This document shows, in pieces, positions 1 to 11,261 of a DNA stretch of 64,000 nt. The DNA is from Climacium dendroides (taxonomy: Eukaryota > Streptophyta > Bryopsida > Hypnales > Climaciaceae). The stretch spans positions 12,404,047 to 12,468,046 of the forward strand of contig OX467087.1 in assembly GCA_950106755.1 (NCBI GenBank), read 5' to 3'. The translations under genes and the position numbers were made by a program. Numbering within the stretch: position 1 is the stretch's first letter; every line of letters begins with the position of its first letter. Under the pieces are notes generated by a model, which made no database searches, was not told the DNA's origin, and saw only the letters and a list, made by a program, of their open reading frames with translations.

Positions 1-2639
1 TTAAAAACTCATCGCCAATGTTTTTCAATCAATTATCTTATAAACCATCGATATTAAATGAAACAATTCAACAAAAAACCCTAAACTCTAAATCATTAAT
101 ATTAAATGAAACAATTCACCAAAAGTGGAGTTTTGTTTTGTGGAAATTCAAATTTAGTATGCTTGCTAGGAATTCTGAAAGAATTGGGGATGTTAACCTT
201 AGAGCGCTTCGACATCCAAAAATAGGATGACGAACAAAATGCAAGCCTTACAGTAGACAAATAAAAGAGCATTTTTATCCATGAATTTTTTTGGAAGTTC
301 CAAGGTGGGTTGTTAGTTCGCTGATGATGTTACCGACTGCAAAAGTACTAGCAATCGGAAGTAACAAAAATACAAAGTGAAACATGTTAGCTTTTGAAGA
401 AAAATTGGAAGTGCCCATTGTGAAGTTCATGTTGGGATGCCATGGTCCTGGTGTAAAAAATTTAGCCAGGCTGTTGGATTTGGGTAGCAGTGTTAGCATT
501 TGGACACGCATTTAATAATTCATGGGAAGAAATAAAGAAAGAGAATATGGAATAGTTTGTATTTAGTGATTTACGTACACAATAAAAGATGTCAGCAGTT
601 GCAGGATAGGTGTCACAACAACATTTTCATAGAATGTTCAATTGTGCGGATTTGAAATGGCAATTGTCCGGTTTGAAATGTAAAGAGGATAGCGACCCCA
701 CACCAAAAGGCAGCCACAGTCATAATTGATGAGAATTCAATGTTTTCCTTCGTTTTTAGGAAATAGTCATTCGCTCTTGATCAATAGGAAATTTTATAAA
801 ACTAATAAAACGACTATGGAGTACAATGTAGTGGGCTAAATGGCAGTAATACCTCATAACAACAACCACCAAAACGAGAGCAATACACTTGAATTGAAGA
901 CGATTGTAACCGCCAATTCAACATCATTGAAAAACTAATTGAACTAGCAAAAAATCATTCATCCTAATCACTGCAAACTTTGTTTTTCCTTAAAAAATAA
1001 GTTATGTAGTCATAATGAAGAGTGTCTTTCTATTTCCTTATAATGTCTAAAGAAGCAAAGCATCTCCTTTGCCTTGTACAATGTTAGATGAAAGCCATGT
1101 CATGAATTTTAGCATTCACTTTCACATTTTGCACAACTATCAATCATGCCATGCAATATTGCACTATGATTACATATTGAACCACATTTCCTTTTCGTTA
1201 CCTTGCTTGTAGTCTCAAGCAACTAGTAATCTGATTTAGGACAACTACTTCTTAGACTGTCAAGAGCATAGAGTCCTTTGCTACTTACATTTTACATTTC
1301 ACACTTCCTTCCCTACGAGAAACACACAAAACAGTTTGGCAAGTCTTGAGCTGTTGTTGAAATATGCACTTTTTACCTTTTCATTCATGTCAAAATCATG
1401 TGAATGTTGCATGATGTAACCAACCTTTGTCCTATCGCTTTAGAACAAACATCTTGTCTTTGTATTCATCAACAACTCTCGAAGTCACTAGTTTCAGAGG
1501 CCATAGAAGAAAACAGATGCTACCGTGTTTTTTGTTGCGCCTAGCACTATTGCTTGAGGTGGTGTCATGGTCAGTTCATAGAAGACAAAATTCCATCTTT
1601 GTATAACAGTCGCTCAGTCATCCTAAACTAAACCATTGAAATCGGAGCATTAGAGTCTCTAAGAAGATGTATACTGCAACTATTAAATAGCAAGTTCTTG
1701 CTACGTAAAAATATAAGAAAATGATTGTGATGAGAGAATTCAGCTCGCGGACTACATTTCCTCTTCTAGTACTATTGTGCTAAGATTCTTCGCTGGAAGG
1801 AGAGAATCCGTGAAGGAAATCCTATAGGTTTCAACAAGGACATTAACGCACTCCGTGTCCTTCTATGTCTAAACACAAACAATGAATGACAATAAGGACT
1901 ATTCATCGGACCTTCTTCACATACCAAGTTCTAGTAGAGTACCATGGTAGGAGGTGGTTGAAGCATTTGAAAGTTCTTTTGATGGAATCAGAAACTAGAG
2001 CGTTCGTCTCCGATAAAATGCAAGACACAAACATGCTATGGATAGCCCAGCTTCTTCAAAGAGTTTTGGACTCCTTAATACAATGACATCCAAGAAAAAA
2101 AAACAATCATATACATTTCATGCTTTGCACGTTACAGAGGCTTCACATGAGCAACAAGAAGTGAGGATCACTAGCACAGACAAACCACAGGAAGTACTAA
2201 ACGTCAACATTGGAAGGTACATGCCGACTTCAACAGTAGTGACCACACAATACTACAAAGAAGATGTGCACCGCTAATGTGAAGAGGTGAACCACTAATA
2301 GTTGCGGAAGGAAGCATCAAGCCATTTCCTACGAGTATTGCAGAGCCCATTCTAATGCAATTTCCATCAACAATTCATTGTTGCTTACCTTCTACAATAT
2401 GCATCTTGTATCAATGAAGGAGAGTGGCTTCTCAACTTGGCCATTTGGTCTTATATATTGCCCGGTCGATGTGAACTACTCTATGTTATCATGCTTGAGG
2501 ACAGTCAGGAGATACACATGCCATATAGCAAATTGGAGCACATTTTGCTACTAACAACTGTAGAAAACGAAGGCATCAACTGTGAGCAAGAAAATCAGAT
2601 TTACTTGCTCACTCACCCTCACTAGATATGGGCAATAGC
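1..2639. other. No recognised gene; AT-rich with weak open frames
   Basis: I see no conserved protein, RNA gene or clear repeat in the first 1.7 kb. From about 1740 the base composition becomes more balanced and several short plus-strand frames appear (1886-2086, 2038-2277, 2437-2625), broken by stops and frame changes. They could be the decayed 5' part of the piggyBac-type gene that follows, but nothing in them matches a family I know. The frame ending at 2277 is Ser/Thr/Lys-rich without hydrophobic segments. Confidence 0.4.
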
Positions 2640-2909
2640 TCTAATGCCTTCACCGATGTTGCACAAGCGACCAACATCCATCACAGAGTGCAGGATCTCC
2701 CCGATTGTACTTTTGGAACCTTTGTTGATTTGCTCCATGAAAGCCATGATGACGATGTTGGCATGGATGACTAATCCTTCTCATACTCATACTTCGGAAC
2801 TATACCACATGAAGTGACAATTGACAGACACAACGCTGCTAGACACAACAACAACAATCGAATTTTAGCCTTTACTGAAATTTTCCAACAAGTTTTGTTT
2901 GACAATGCA

Positions 2910-3668
2910 CACTACTAAAAAATGGTGTCCAAGTCAACAAAAAAATTGTTGACTGGAATACTGTATTGACCATTTTAACAATTTTTCCTTGATTTGAACA
3001 AGTTAACAAAATGGTCACTAAATTTTTGTTGATTCAAATAGTACAACATCCAAATCAACAAAAAAATTGACACTTTTTTGTTAAGACATACCTCTCACAC
3101 ACTGGTGATATAAGAGAGGTGACTTTGGTGACATAAGAGAGGAGAAGACAAATTCTTTATACAAATGGGGTGATAAAAGGTCAAAACAAACCATATGGGA
3201 TATGTGAATCATTCATAGTCTTAATTCATATATCCCATATGGTTTGTTCTACCTTCTACCACCCAATTTCTATAAAAAGTTTGTCTTTTCCTCCCTTCTA
3301 TCATCTTTGTCACCTCTCTTCTATCATCAAATAATAAGTTTTAAGAGACTTGTCTCCTAAATTAATTGTAAAGTTTAACTTTCTTCTAATTAAATTATAA
3401 AATCTAATTTTTAGTCTTGTTTATGTGTTGTTTTGGGCCTACATGGCAATTTGTTTTGGGTTGGTCCTTGGCTTGCCATGTGACAGCCATTCATTGAGCA
3501 AATTTTAAAATGAATTAATATTTTTATTTTTCTAATTTGACTACCACAACAAAATGGACAATAGTTTTTTGTTAGGTATTGTCCAAGACAACACGACCAC
3601 GGATACAGACGCCCTCAACACTTTTTTGTTAATTTTTTGTTGACATGGTCACTATTTTTCTACTAGTA
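2910..3668. mobile_element. Non-autonomous CACTA element 1 (759 bp), TSD gca
   Basis: The 5' end reads CACTACTAAAAAATGGTG. The reverse complement of the 3' end reads TACTAGTAGAAAAATAGTG, with the outermost base mutated. A 3-bp duplication, gca, flanks it at 2907-2909 and 3669-3671. It has no transposase frame. Its core is a palindrome (3155-3279) with two outward TATA-like boxes. It is closely related along its length to the copy at 6353-7119. Confidence 0.88.
3155..3279. promoter_or_regulatory. Palindromic divergent promoter-like module (USE-like plus TATA, both arms)
   Basis: On the plus strand a USE-like ATCCCATATGG (3232-3242) lies 28 bp before TATAAAAAG (3271). On the minus strand the same motif (3191-3201) lies 29 bp before TATAAAG (3155-3161). 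The plant snRNA upstream sequence element is RTCCCACATCG, so the match is 8-9 of 11. Both arms point outward towards the CACTA ends. Promoter activity is inferred from motif and spacing only. Confidence 0.5.
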
Positions 3669-3989
3669 GCACTAGCTATCCAAAACAAGATTGCTACAGA
3701 ACGAGGACGCCCTGTGCTCTGTAAAGTCCATAATGCTTCACTCGGTGTTGTTGATGCAAGCTCTAGTCCTTTGGGAATGCAACAACCAACCTCCACTAGC
3801 TACGGAAGCACCCACCCAATGAAGACTAGCAATCACCCAGATAACGGAACAAGGCTGTTGCGCTCTTCGCAGCCCTCTGCGAATTTAGGACCAGTTGGAC
3901 CGTCGCCACATCGCATATCGTGTAGGCAAACTACTATCAAAATAGTGGACATACACAAACCTCTTACCACAACTGAACCTCGTTCAATA

Positions 3990-5326
3990 CACTATAAGAA
4001 AACTGCGTTTTTGCTCCTGTTTTTACAAAAACGCGTGACGTCTTGGAAGACGTCACGTGTTTTTCAAAAACATCCGACGTTTGCCATAAAACATCTGTTG
4101 GAGGATGAGATTTCTCTTAATGTCACTGACAACAGGACTATAAAGTTCAGAGAACAAGTGAATGTCACTTGAAACGTCACATGTCTTTTGCAATGTCAAA
4201 AGGAACGTCAAAACAAAGTCAACATGTTTTTTGCAATGTCAAAAGGAACGTCAAAACAAAGTCAACATGTTTTTTGTAATGTCCAAAAAAACAAAGACTG
4301 CCACATCAGCAAACAAATTTTTTTTACTATAAATAAATTAGTGAAATTATTATGGTTAGTGGTAAAATATTGACCAAATTGAAAAAGTTTAGGAGAAGGG
4401 CAGCCACGTGGCAAACTTTGCCAAAAAAGAAGTGGATGGATGTGTATTATGGATGAAAAAGAAAAGTTCTATATATTGATGGGGTGGTAGGAAGATTGAC
4501 AAACGATATGGGATAAGTAAAGAAAGAATTGTGATCTTTGTAAAATGTCAAAATCAACGTCATCATGTTTAAAACAACGTCCACATGTCACCAACGGCAT
4601 CCACATGTCACCAACAACGTCCGACAGTCAAGTTACTTGTTCAAATTATCCCATATCTTTTGTCTCATCTTACCTAAACTCTGAGTTTTAGTATAAATAG
4701 ATCCTCTCCATCCTTCATTTCCACATTCAATGAAGTAATTCATTCATTCGGACATCCATTCATTCTTTTGATGGTAAGGAGGTAAGTTTTTTTTTTAATT
4801 CTTGTTGAAATCAATAATTTTTTTTGTTCATTTTATTTATTTTATTTTAAATAATTATTTCAATTGATTCATGGTGTGTTCCACTTGATGTTTCAGAAAA
4901 CATCCATGACAATGTCAAAGTTGATGTTTAAAAAAACTTTATTAAAAAATTTTAAATATCTTGAAAGCATGCTGACGTGGAAGTGCCACGTCATATTTTT
5001 TGGTCTGCCACATCAGCATTTGGAGGCAGTCCACGTCACTCTGCTGGGCAGCCCCAAAAAAATTATTAAAAATTTTAAAAATCTGAGTTGGCACCGTCAA
5101 CCCCTCCACGTGTCACACTTTCAAGAGTTCACAACACCCTGATTACACGTGACGTCATGGAAAATTGGTTGTGTTGTTCGTGACGTTCACGAAAATTTTG
5201 ACATGTTCCACACGTCACGAAAAAAAACAGATTTTGGATCATGTCATCCACAACGTACTACCTATTCAAAAACACGTTTTAGCGTGTTTTGGTGAACGTC
5301 ATCAAAATCACTGTTTTCTTATAGTG
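3990..5326. mobile_element. Non-autonomous CACTA element 2 (1337 bp), TSD ata
   Basis: Both ends carry CACTATAAGAAAAC as an inverted repeat (3990-4003 and 5313-5326), flanked by ata at 3987-3989 and 5327-5329. These are CACTA-superfamily hallmarks. The interior is built of short repeats around CGTC/ACGTCA words (for example 4150-4290 and 4550-4640) and has no transposase. An inner pair of USE-like and TATA motifs faces outward (4469-4514 and 4648-4700). It is inserted in the reading frame of the piggyBac-type gene. Open frames crossing its borders (3645-4172, 5165-5632) are chimeras of element and target. Confidence 0.9.
4469..4700. promoter_or_regulatory. Divergent USE-like/TATA pair inside CACTA element 2
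   Basis: The minus-strand arm has ATCCCATATCG (4504-4514), then exactly 28 bp, then a TATATAG box (4469-4475). The plus-strand arm has ATCCCATATCT (4648-4658) and TATAAATAG at 4692, a 33-bp spacing. In plant snRNA genes the shorter USE-TATA spacing goes with Pol III and spacing near 33-34 bp with Pol II. Here the two arms differ. Function is inferred. Confidence 0.4.
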
Positions 5327-6352
5327 ATAGCTATACGTCATTGCAAGCTACGTACTTCTGGTGCCTCCTGTCATGCAATTAAGGTGGAGTTGATCTCCAT
5401 GAACCCAACGAGTAAAAGTGAAGTTGGTAGAGTCACTACTGTTCAACGTGCCGTGTGTATCTTGGCGACAACTCATGTTATAGCATTTGTGCAAGAATTC
5501 TGCGATGAGGAGTGGAATATAGACAGCAATACATTCATTCATGACTCCGTCCGATTCACTGGACCTGCACCTAGACCAACTTTTCCACATAATCGTCTGC
5601 CAAGCAAACTTTCATCATTTTCACGCTTCTAGAGCAAGTAGATATTGGAGAAGATTTGTCATGACATGAATAGATATGCTAGTGAGATTGATCTTGGTTC
5701 TGGGTTGCTAATGGGCAACCCATTTTGGTGGAGGCTAAGTCCAATGGAATTGCGGGCTTTTATGGAAATTTCTTTAATGATGGACACAAAGAGGTTCCCT
5801 AACCACCGATCTTATTGGAATAAGAAGTTTCCGTTTTTGTTCTACTAGGGTATAGCTAGTACCATGTCCAAGTCAAGATTTGAGGATGTAACTCGTTGTC
5901 TACATGTGGTGGATGATAATGCCTTGGATATTGATGGAACTTTGAATTCAACAGGACATGTGGCGAAGTTGGCATGGTTATTGACGGAGATGAGGGACAA
6001 GTTCAAATCAAATTGGAACCTCCACTAGCATGTTACTATTGACGAATCAATGGTTAGGGTACAAAGGCAAATACTGCCCAATCTGCTAGTACACACCCAA
6101 GAAACCGACGAAATGGGGAATTAAAGTCTGGTGTTTAGCGGACACTAGCAAAAAATACGTGTACAACTTTGATGTTTATAATGGATCTTTGCAGCGGTGT
6201 GTACAAAGAGGTGTAAATGGTAGTGGAGCAAAAATGGTTATGAAGTTGTCATACTCCTCACACAGGGATTGCATGGAAAAGGCCACGTGGTTGTTACAGA
6301 CAACTTCTTGACATCTGTGAAGCTTCTTGTAGACTTGGCAGCAAGGAGTACA

Positions 6353-7119
6353 CACTACTAGAAAATGGTGTCCAAATCAATAAAAATTTAACAATTTTTT
6401 GTTGGCTGGGATATTGTATTGACTGTTTTAATAATTTTTTTAAAATTTGAATAAGCTAACAAAATGGTCACTAAATTTTTGTTGATTCAAATAATACAAT
6501 GTCCAAATCAACAAAAAAGTTGACACTTTTTTGTTAAGAAGGCATCCCTCTTACACGTTGGTGATATAAAAGAGGTGATTTTCGTAACATGAGAGAGAAG
6601 ACAAGTTCTTTATACAAATGGGGTGATAAAAGATCAAAACAAACCATATAGGATATGTTAATCATTCATAATTTTAATTCACATATCCCATATGGTTTGT
6701 TCTACCTTCCACCACCCCATTTCTATAAAAGATAGTCTTCTTTACTCTTCTATCATCAAAGCCACCTCTCTTCTATCACCAAATACTAAGTTCTAAGAAA
6801 CATGTCTCTTAAATTAATTGTAAAGTCTAATTTTTTTCTAATTAAATTGTGAAGTCTAATTTTTGGTCTTGTTAATGTGTTGTTTTTGATCTACATGGCA
6901 GTTTGTATTGGGCTGGTTCTTGGCTTGCCATGTGGCAGCCATTCATTGAGCAAATTTAAAAGTGAATTAATATTATTATTTTTCTAATTTGACCATCATA
7001 ACAAAATGAACAACAGTTTTTTGTTAGGTACTGTCCAAGACAATGCGACCATGGATACAAACGCCCTCAACACTTTTTTGTTAATTTTTGTTGACATGGT
7101 CACTATTTTTCTACTAGTG
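6353..7119. mobile_element. Non-autonomous CACTA element 3 (767 bp), TSD aca
   Basis: The left end is CACTACTAGAAAATGGTG. The right end, reverse-complemented, is CACTAGTAGAAAAATAGTG. The flanks are aca (6350-6352 and 7120-7122). It is a close relative of element 1 along its full length, including the palindromic core. It sits between the second and third catalytic Asp of the piggyBac transposase relic. Confidence 0.92.
6608..6731. promoter_or_regulatory. Palindromic divergent promoter-like module, second copy
   Basis: The plus arm has ATCCCATATGG (6685-6695), 28 bp, then TATAAAAG (6724-6731). The minus arm has ATCCTATATGG (6644-6654), 29 bp, then TATAAAG (6608-6614). Each TATA is followed by a pyrimidine-rich stretch suited to a transcription start. 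It is homologous to the module at 3155-3279. Confidence 0.5.
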
Positions 7120-7258
7120 ACATATGGAGTGGGCACTATGATCAGTAACTGAGTAGGGCTTCCGAAGGCTCTTTCACAGAAGCAACTTTTCACACATGAG
7201 CCCAAAGGACTATCACTTGGAGAATGCACTCTAGCTAGAAAATCACATGTATTGCTTG

Positions 7259-7453
7259 CACTACAAGAAAACATGTCCAAATTGACAAAAATTGGTCCTA
7301 ATTGACAGAAATCAGCTAGTCCTAATCTACAAAAAATTGACAGGTTTTTGTCAATTTGGACAATTTTTTGTTCACAGTGACAAAAACCTGTCAATTTTCT
7401 GTAGATTAGGACTAGCTGATTTATGTCAATTAGGACCAGTTTCTCTTGTAGTG
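7259..7453. mobile_element. Short CACTA MITE (195 bp), TSD ttg
   Basis: The ends are CACTACAAGAAAAC and, reverse-complemented, CACTACAAGAGAAAC, flanked by ttg at 7256-7258 and 7454-7456. The interior is an imperfect long palindrome whose arms repeat a word for 'tgtcaatt...' separated by a short loop, so the RNA or single strand would fold into a long hairpin. It is the fourth CACTA-type insertion in the same gene. Confidence 0.92.
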
Positions 7454-8060
7454 TTGGGTCGACAAGAGGCTTGTTTTGTTCTTGTCTTCATTTTTCACGC
7501 CAAATCCACGGGTGGGAGATGAGTAGCCAATTGTGCCCCGTTGGATTCAAAGTGAAGAGGTCAACATTATAACGTCGCCAATGCACAAAAGTTACTCTGA
7601 TTACATGAGAGGTGTAGATGTTGCAGATCAAATGTGTGGTACGTATTATTGCCAAGTGAAGAGCCAAAAATGGTGGCATCATATTTTCTTCTTCCTTCTT
7701 GATATGTCTATAGTTAATTGCTACATCTTATATAAGGCAATTTGTAAGCAGTACGTGAAAGAACCTCTAGATCGAATAGATTACCAACTGTTGCTAGTGG
7801 AGGCTTTGTGCAAGCCATGGTAACTCAAGTGGGGATGCGTGTCTCAATTTTGCCTAGCTAAACCTGCTGTGCATAGCCTTGTGAAGATGGATAGTGGATG
7901 GAAGTGACGATTTTGTTTCAGCAAAACTCAAGCCAATCTCAGTTGCATCCAATACAGAGGGATATACTTATATCTTGGTAACTGTTTTTGGCTAAGTCAC
8001 TATACTCTTAGAGAGTGATGAGATGAACTGCTGTTTGAAATGGGGGGCATTGTGGTCGAC

Positions 8061-10603
8061 GGGGATAATCTAGCTAGTACACGGCATTGGGTTTTTTTCG
8101 GGCTTGCTTTGTTGTTTGAGCGAATTGCACTCTATGTGTAGTTTCTATGAATTTATAGATCCTATAAATATCCGCCATAGAGTTGTTCCTAGTTTGTGAG
8201 TTCATGCACATTTTGTTAGTGCATGACTAGAATAGAGTTCAATAAGAATGCTTTGACATGGAACGCAATTATATGTAGTAACAACTGTAGTGATTTCATA
8301 GCACCAATAGTCTTGAAGTGGGAGAGCAACTACATATTACCACCGCAGTTTCCTTTTCCCTTTACATAGTTCCACATTGTTGTTTGATACTTGTACAATT
8401 GATAAATGAGGGAAGCTGCTCATGGAGCAATAGAGTGGACAACATTCCAGAGTAAGCAATTTTGTAGTCAAGAGTTTTGAAGGAACAACTAAATTTAAAT
8501 GAGAATGAGGCCTGTACATATGATGTTTTTTTTTTGGAATCGTAGATGCGTGCGGAACCGAACGCTTCTTTGTTCTACAGAAATGGACACTAATATGTTT
8601 GAAGATGTACTTTCTTCACTACTCTATGTATTTTACATATTTTAGTAAGTTGACAGAATAATATGAACAACTAAGGACGAAATGATCAAAGTCAAAGGCA
8701 AGTAGCACGAGGTCTTTAAGGTAGTGAACTTTGAAGGTGAACATCACAACATCAGTGGTGGAAAACTGATTTTGATTGAGTACGTGGCATGTTTATCTTG
8801 CACGTTGTTCCATAACTCCTTTCTTGCCATACTTACAATTCAATTTGTAGAATGCAACTAACAATGCTTCAACAGATGATCAATCGCAACAGCAATGCTG
8901 GAGTCCATACAATTCATGAGGTCCCACTAGCAGTGCATCCACGAGTGGAGGCATGACTTTGGCTAAATGCAAAGGCAGCATTGGCTTGCTCGAATGAGGG
9001 AAAAATTGCACAGGAGTCGTTTGGCTGAATACAACATTGATAGGGGCTTCGGGAAAACTTCTTCCCCTGTTTTTTGCTTTTATTTTTGATATTGGTAGAG
9101 AGAAACAAGTGCCACTACATATGCATTTTTGTCTTCGTGTGTATATCTTGACGTGTGGGCATCACAAAGACTGTCAATTTTGGCTCTATAAATCTTATGA
9201 CCACGATGTTGGTCTTAGCTATGAAGAATGGGGCTTCTGTAATGTACTAATGCACATCTCTTTGTACTGAATGTCTTGCAATGTTGTCACGTTCTGCCTC
9301 ACCAAGAAGAATTGCACTACTCATAAGCACCAACAAAAGTCAAGTGCTTATTCCATTAGGAAATGTGCACATTCCAAAGTTTTTCAAATAGCTGAGATCA
9401 TAAAGACGCAACCATGCAAGACATTTGTGTTTAGAAATTCAGTTAGGTATGCTTTCCTTCATTTCCTCAAATAAAATATTGTGAAGGACAGAGTGGGCAC
9501 GTTGGTAACTTCTTCAGTAATCCTGACCTGTTGCTTCGTACGGGATGTAGTCTACTCCAAAATAAGACACCTTCTTCCTTCTCTTCTCAAAGTGCTCCGT
9601 ATTGCAAGATCTGGAATTCAGAAATTGTTGTTGGACACATCCTCTAATTTGGACACATCCTCTAATTCTTCACAGCCCACCCAACTCATAGCATATATTC
9701 CCTGAATATCCCTACCTTTTCCACGCCGTCCTTTGAGACAAATACCTCCTGCCTGATGAAGTCAACGTCAAGATCTGAGTGGCAATCGCACTTTGCAGTG
9801 ACAAAATCATACACCTATTTATGAAGATCTTACAGTTCTTTCTACCATGGAGTCCGACAATTAGCCGAAATTTGCCTTGCTAATGATACAACATTTCTAG
9901 GCGCCTCGCACTTTGCTAATGAATCAAGGCGTTCCAGGGTTAATTACACAAGATGGAAAAAAGTCAATTATATTCTATGTTATGCAATTTCTTAGAATGA
10001 CAGAACAAGGGGGTCCTGTAACATTTCTTCCAGATATTGTACAATGTTAGTAATGACTAGAATATGAACACCTAAATTCAACATCGTTACTAAAATTCTC
10101 TCATACAAATTCTTCCCTAAAATGTATCCCCCTATAAGCATGAGAGCCTAGGTCGATTTTGGATACACTGACCGTAATTCAAACTTTGAAAATTCATAGA
10201 TTGTTCATTGTCCAATAAGCCAAGAGAATCCTCTTTGAATTGCCAAAAAATTCCAATAAAATGTAAGATATCCCGAGTAAGAATCAAGCACATATGCTTA
10301 GTTGGAAGATTTCGGATTTATTGTCCGGATGTATTAACCGGGTCGATACCAGTTGAGCCCATCTTCACAAATATATACAAGCACCCAATTAAACAATTTG
10401 AGTTTACATCAAAAGCACTGTTGACCCTTTCATCCATTCACCGACCATCCCAGCACACCAGAACAAACCTTGTCAATCACGGCTCATACTCGATTGAATA
10501 GCTGAGGCCTGTACAGAAACTGGAGCATCCACTCCGAGGATGAAACAAAATTACTATCAGGTCTCTCTAATGCATTCTGCAACTTCCAGAAGAGAGGCAC
10601 CAA
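8061..10603. other. No recognised gene
   Basis: This is a moderately AT-rich stretch with only short unsupported frames (9037-9474 is the longest run of near-continuous plus-strand frames). A short direct duplication, ggacacatcctctaat, occurs twice near 9633-9666. I see no domain, tRNA or TIR element here. The last ~200 bp before 10604 probably hold the 3'UTR of the eL28 gene. Confidence 0.4.
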
Positions 10604-11261
10604 TCACTGCCTAGCCTTTGGTGTTCTAGCCTTCGATTTCTTCTTAGTGGCACCAGCCTTGGTCACACGCAAGCTCTTGTGGACAGCGGCCAACCTCGCC
10701 AATGCGGCGGACTTTAAATCAGCCCTGTAACCGTTAGTGGCGACCTAAAATCAAACAAAATTTAAGTTAATATGCTGCAACAAAAACTCAAAGAAGAATC
10801 CCCAATAAGTATCCAAAGCCTCATGCCACGAAATATACCAGGTAATTGACAAAAGAGATAGTACCTGGTTCACAACAGTCTTAGCCATCTTGCGGAAATC
10901 CTTCTTCAAATGGGAGTTGTGACGCGACTTGGCGGGCTGGTTCCTTTTCTTGGTCTTGGTGGTAGTCAGGTTCACGGTAAGACCTTCCCCGGGTGCGATG
11001 GCCACAGTCTTCTTGTTCGCCAACCCTAAAAGTCAACGACACGATAATTATGAAAGTCCAAGGACCAGGTCACGTATCTCCCATAAAATATTGAAGAGAA
11101 ACGGTGCAAGTACCTGAATGCTTGAATGTATTCAAGTTGTACAAGTTATTAGGCTCTGAGCTGAAAGTGATGGACGATGTGTTGTTTCCATTTCTCTTCA
11201 CCAAAAACTTGTTGTTGTTCTTGATCAACAACCAGATCAAGTCATCTGATACAGCCACCAT
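10604..11261 (-). CDS. RPL28: 60S ribosomal protein eL28 (L28e), three coding exons
   Basis: Structural protein of the large cytosolic ribosomal subunit. Exons on the minus strand are 11114-11261, 10865-11025 and 10604-10744 (stop TGA at 10604-10606), with GT-AG borders and consistent phases (1, 0). The 149-aa product has the L28e order: an N-terminal LIWLLIKNNNKFLVKR segment, the EPNNLYNLNTFKHSG motif ending exon 1, a basic middle with TTTKTKKRNQP, and a C-terminal YRADLKSAALARLAA helix followed by a Lys/Arg-rich tail. Length and layout fit plant eL28 (about 140-150 aa). The ATG at 11259-11261 is preceded by a TTTCATAG|G acceptor, so a 5'UTR intron is likely. Introns are short (about 88 and 120 bp) and AT-rich. 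Confidence 0.95.

Larger units (their letters stand above)
2640..3986 (+). pseudogene. Decayed N-terminal part of piggyBac-type gene, split by a CACTA element
   Basis: Two coding-like stretches, 2640-2909 and 3672-3986, flank the CACTA insertion at 2910-3668. Taking out that insertion with one copy of its gca duplication joins the two in one frame. Taking out the next insertion (3990-5326, ata duplication) joins 3672-3986 in frame to the sequence at 5330 that leads into recognisable piggyBac transposase. The upstream frame carries one TAA near 2772. The protein is Ser/Thr/Asn-rich and matches no domain I recognise, so its assignment to the transposase gene rests on frame continuity. It could instead be a host gene fused to or lying beside a piggyBac insertion. 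Confidence 0.5.
5330..8060 (+). pseudogene. piggyBac-type transposase relic (DDE_Tnp_1_7 family)
   Basis: This is a decayed DDD transposase that would have cut and pasted a TTAA-targeting element. Reading left to right I see the N-terminal segment (5330-5848), the first catalytic Asp in a TIDESM motif (codon 6041-6043), the KWGIKVW motif near 6115-6145, the second Asp in VVVTDNF (6299-6301), and after the two insertions the third Asp in RGVDVADQM (7617-7619). A KWWHHIFFFLLDMSIVNCYI segment (from about 7671) follows. All three catalytic Asp codons survive, but stops (for example TAG at 5630 and 5846) and frameshifts make it non-functional. CACTA elements interrupt it at 6353-7119 and 7259-7453. 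Removing either with one target duplication restores frame continuity. A Cys-rich tail (about 7830-7990) resembles the C-terminal zinc-binding region of piggyBac transposases. Confidence 0.88.

Noticed and set aside
3645..4172. 175-codon open frame as an independent gene
   Set aside because: It spans the right end of CACTA element 1, target sequence and the left end of CACTA element 2, so it is a chimera.
5165..5326. Start of the 5165-5632 open frame as a gene start
   Set aside because: The first 160 bp are the right end of CACTA element 2; only the part after 5330 belongs to the piggyBac relic.
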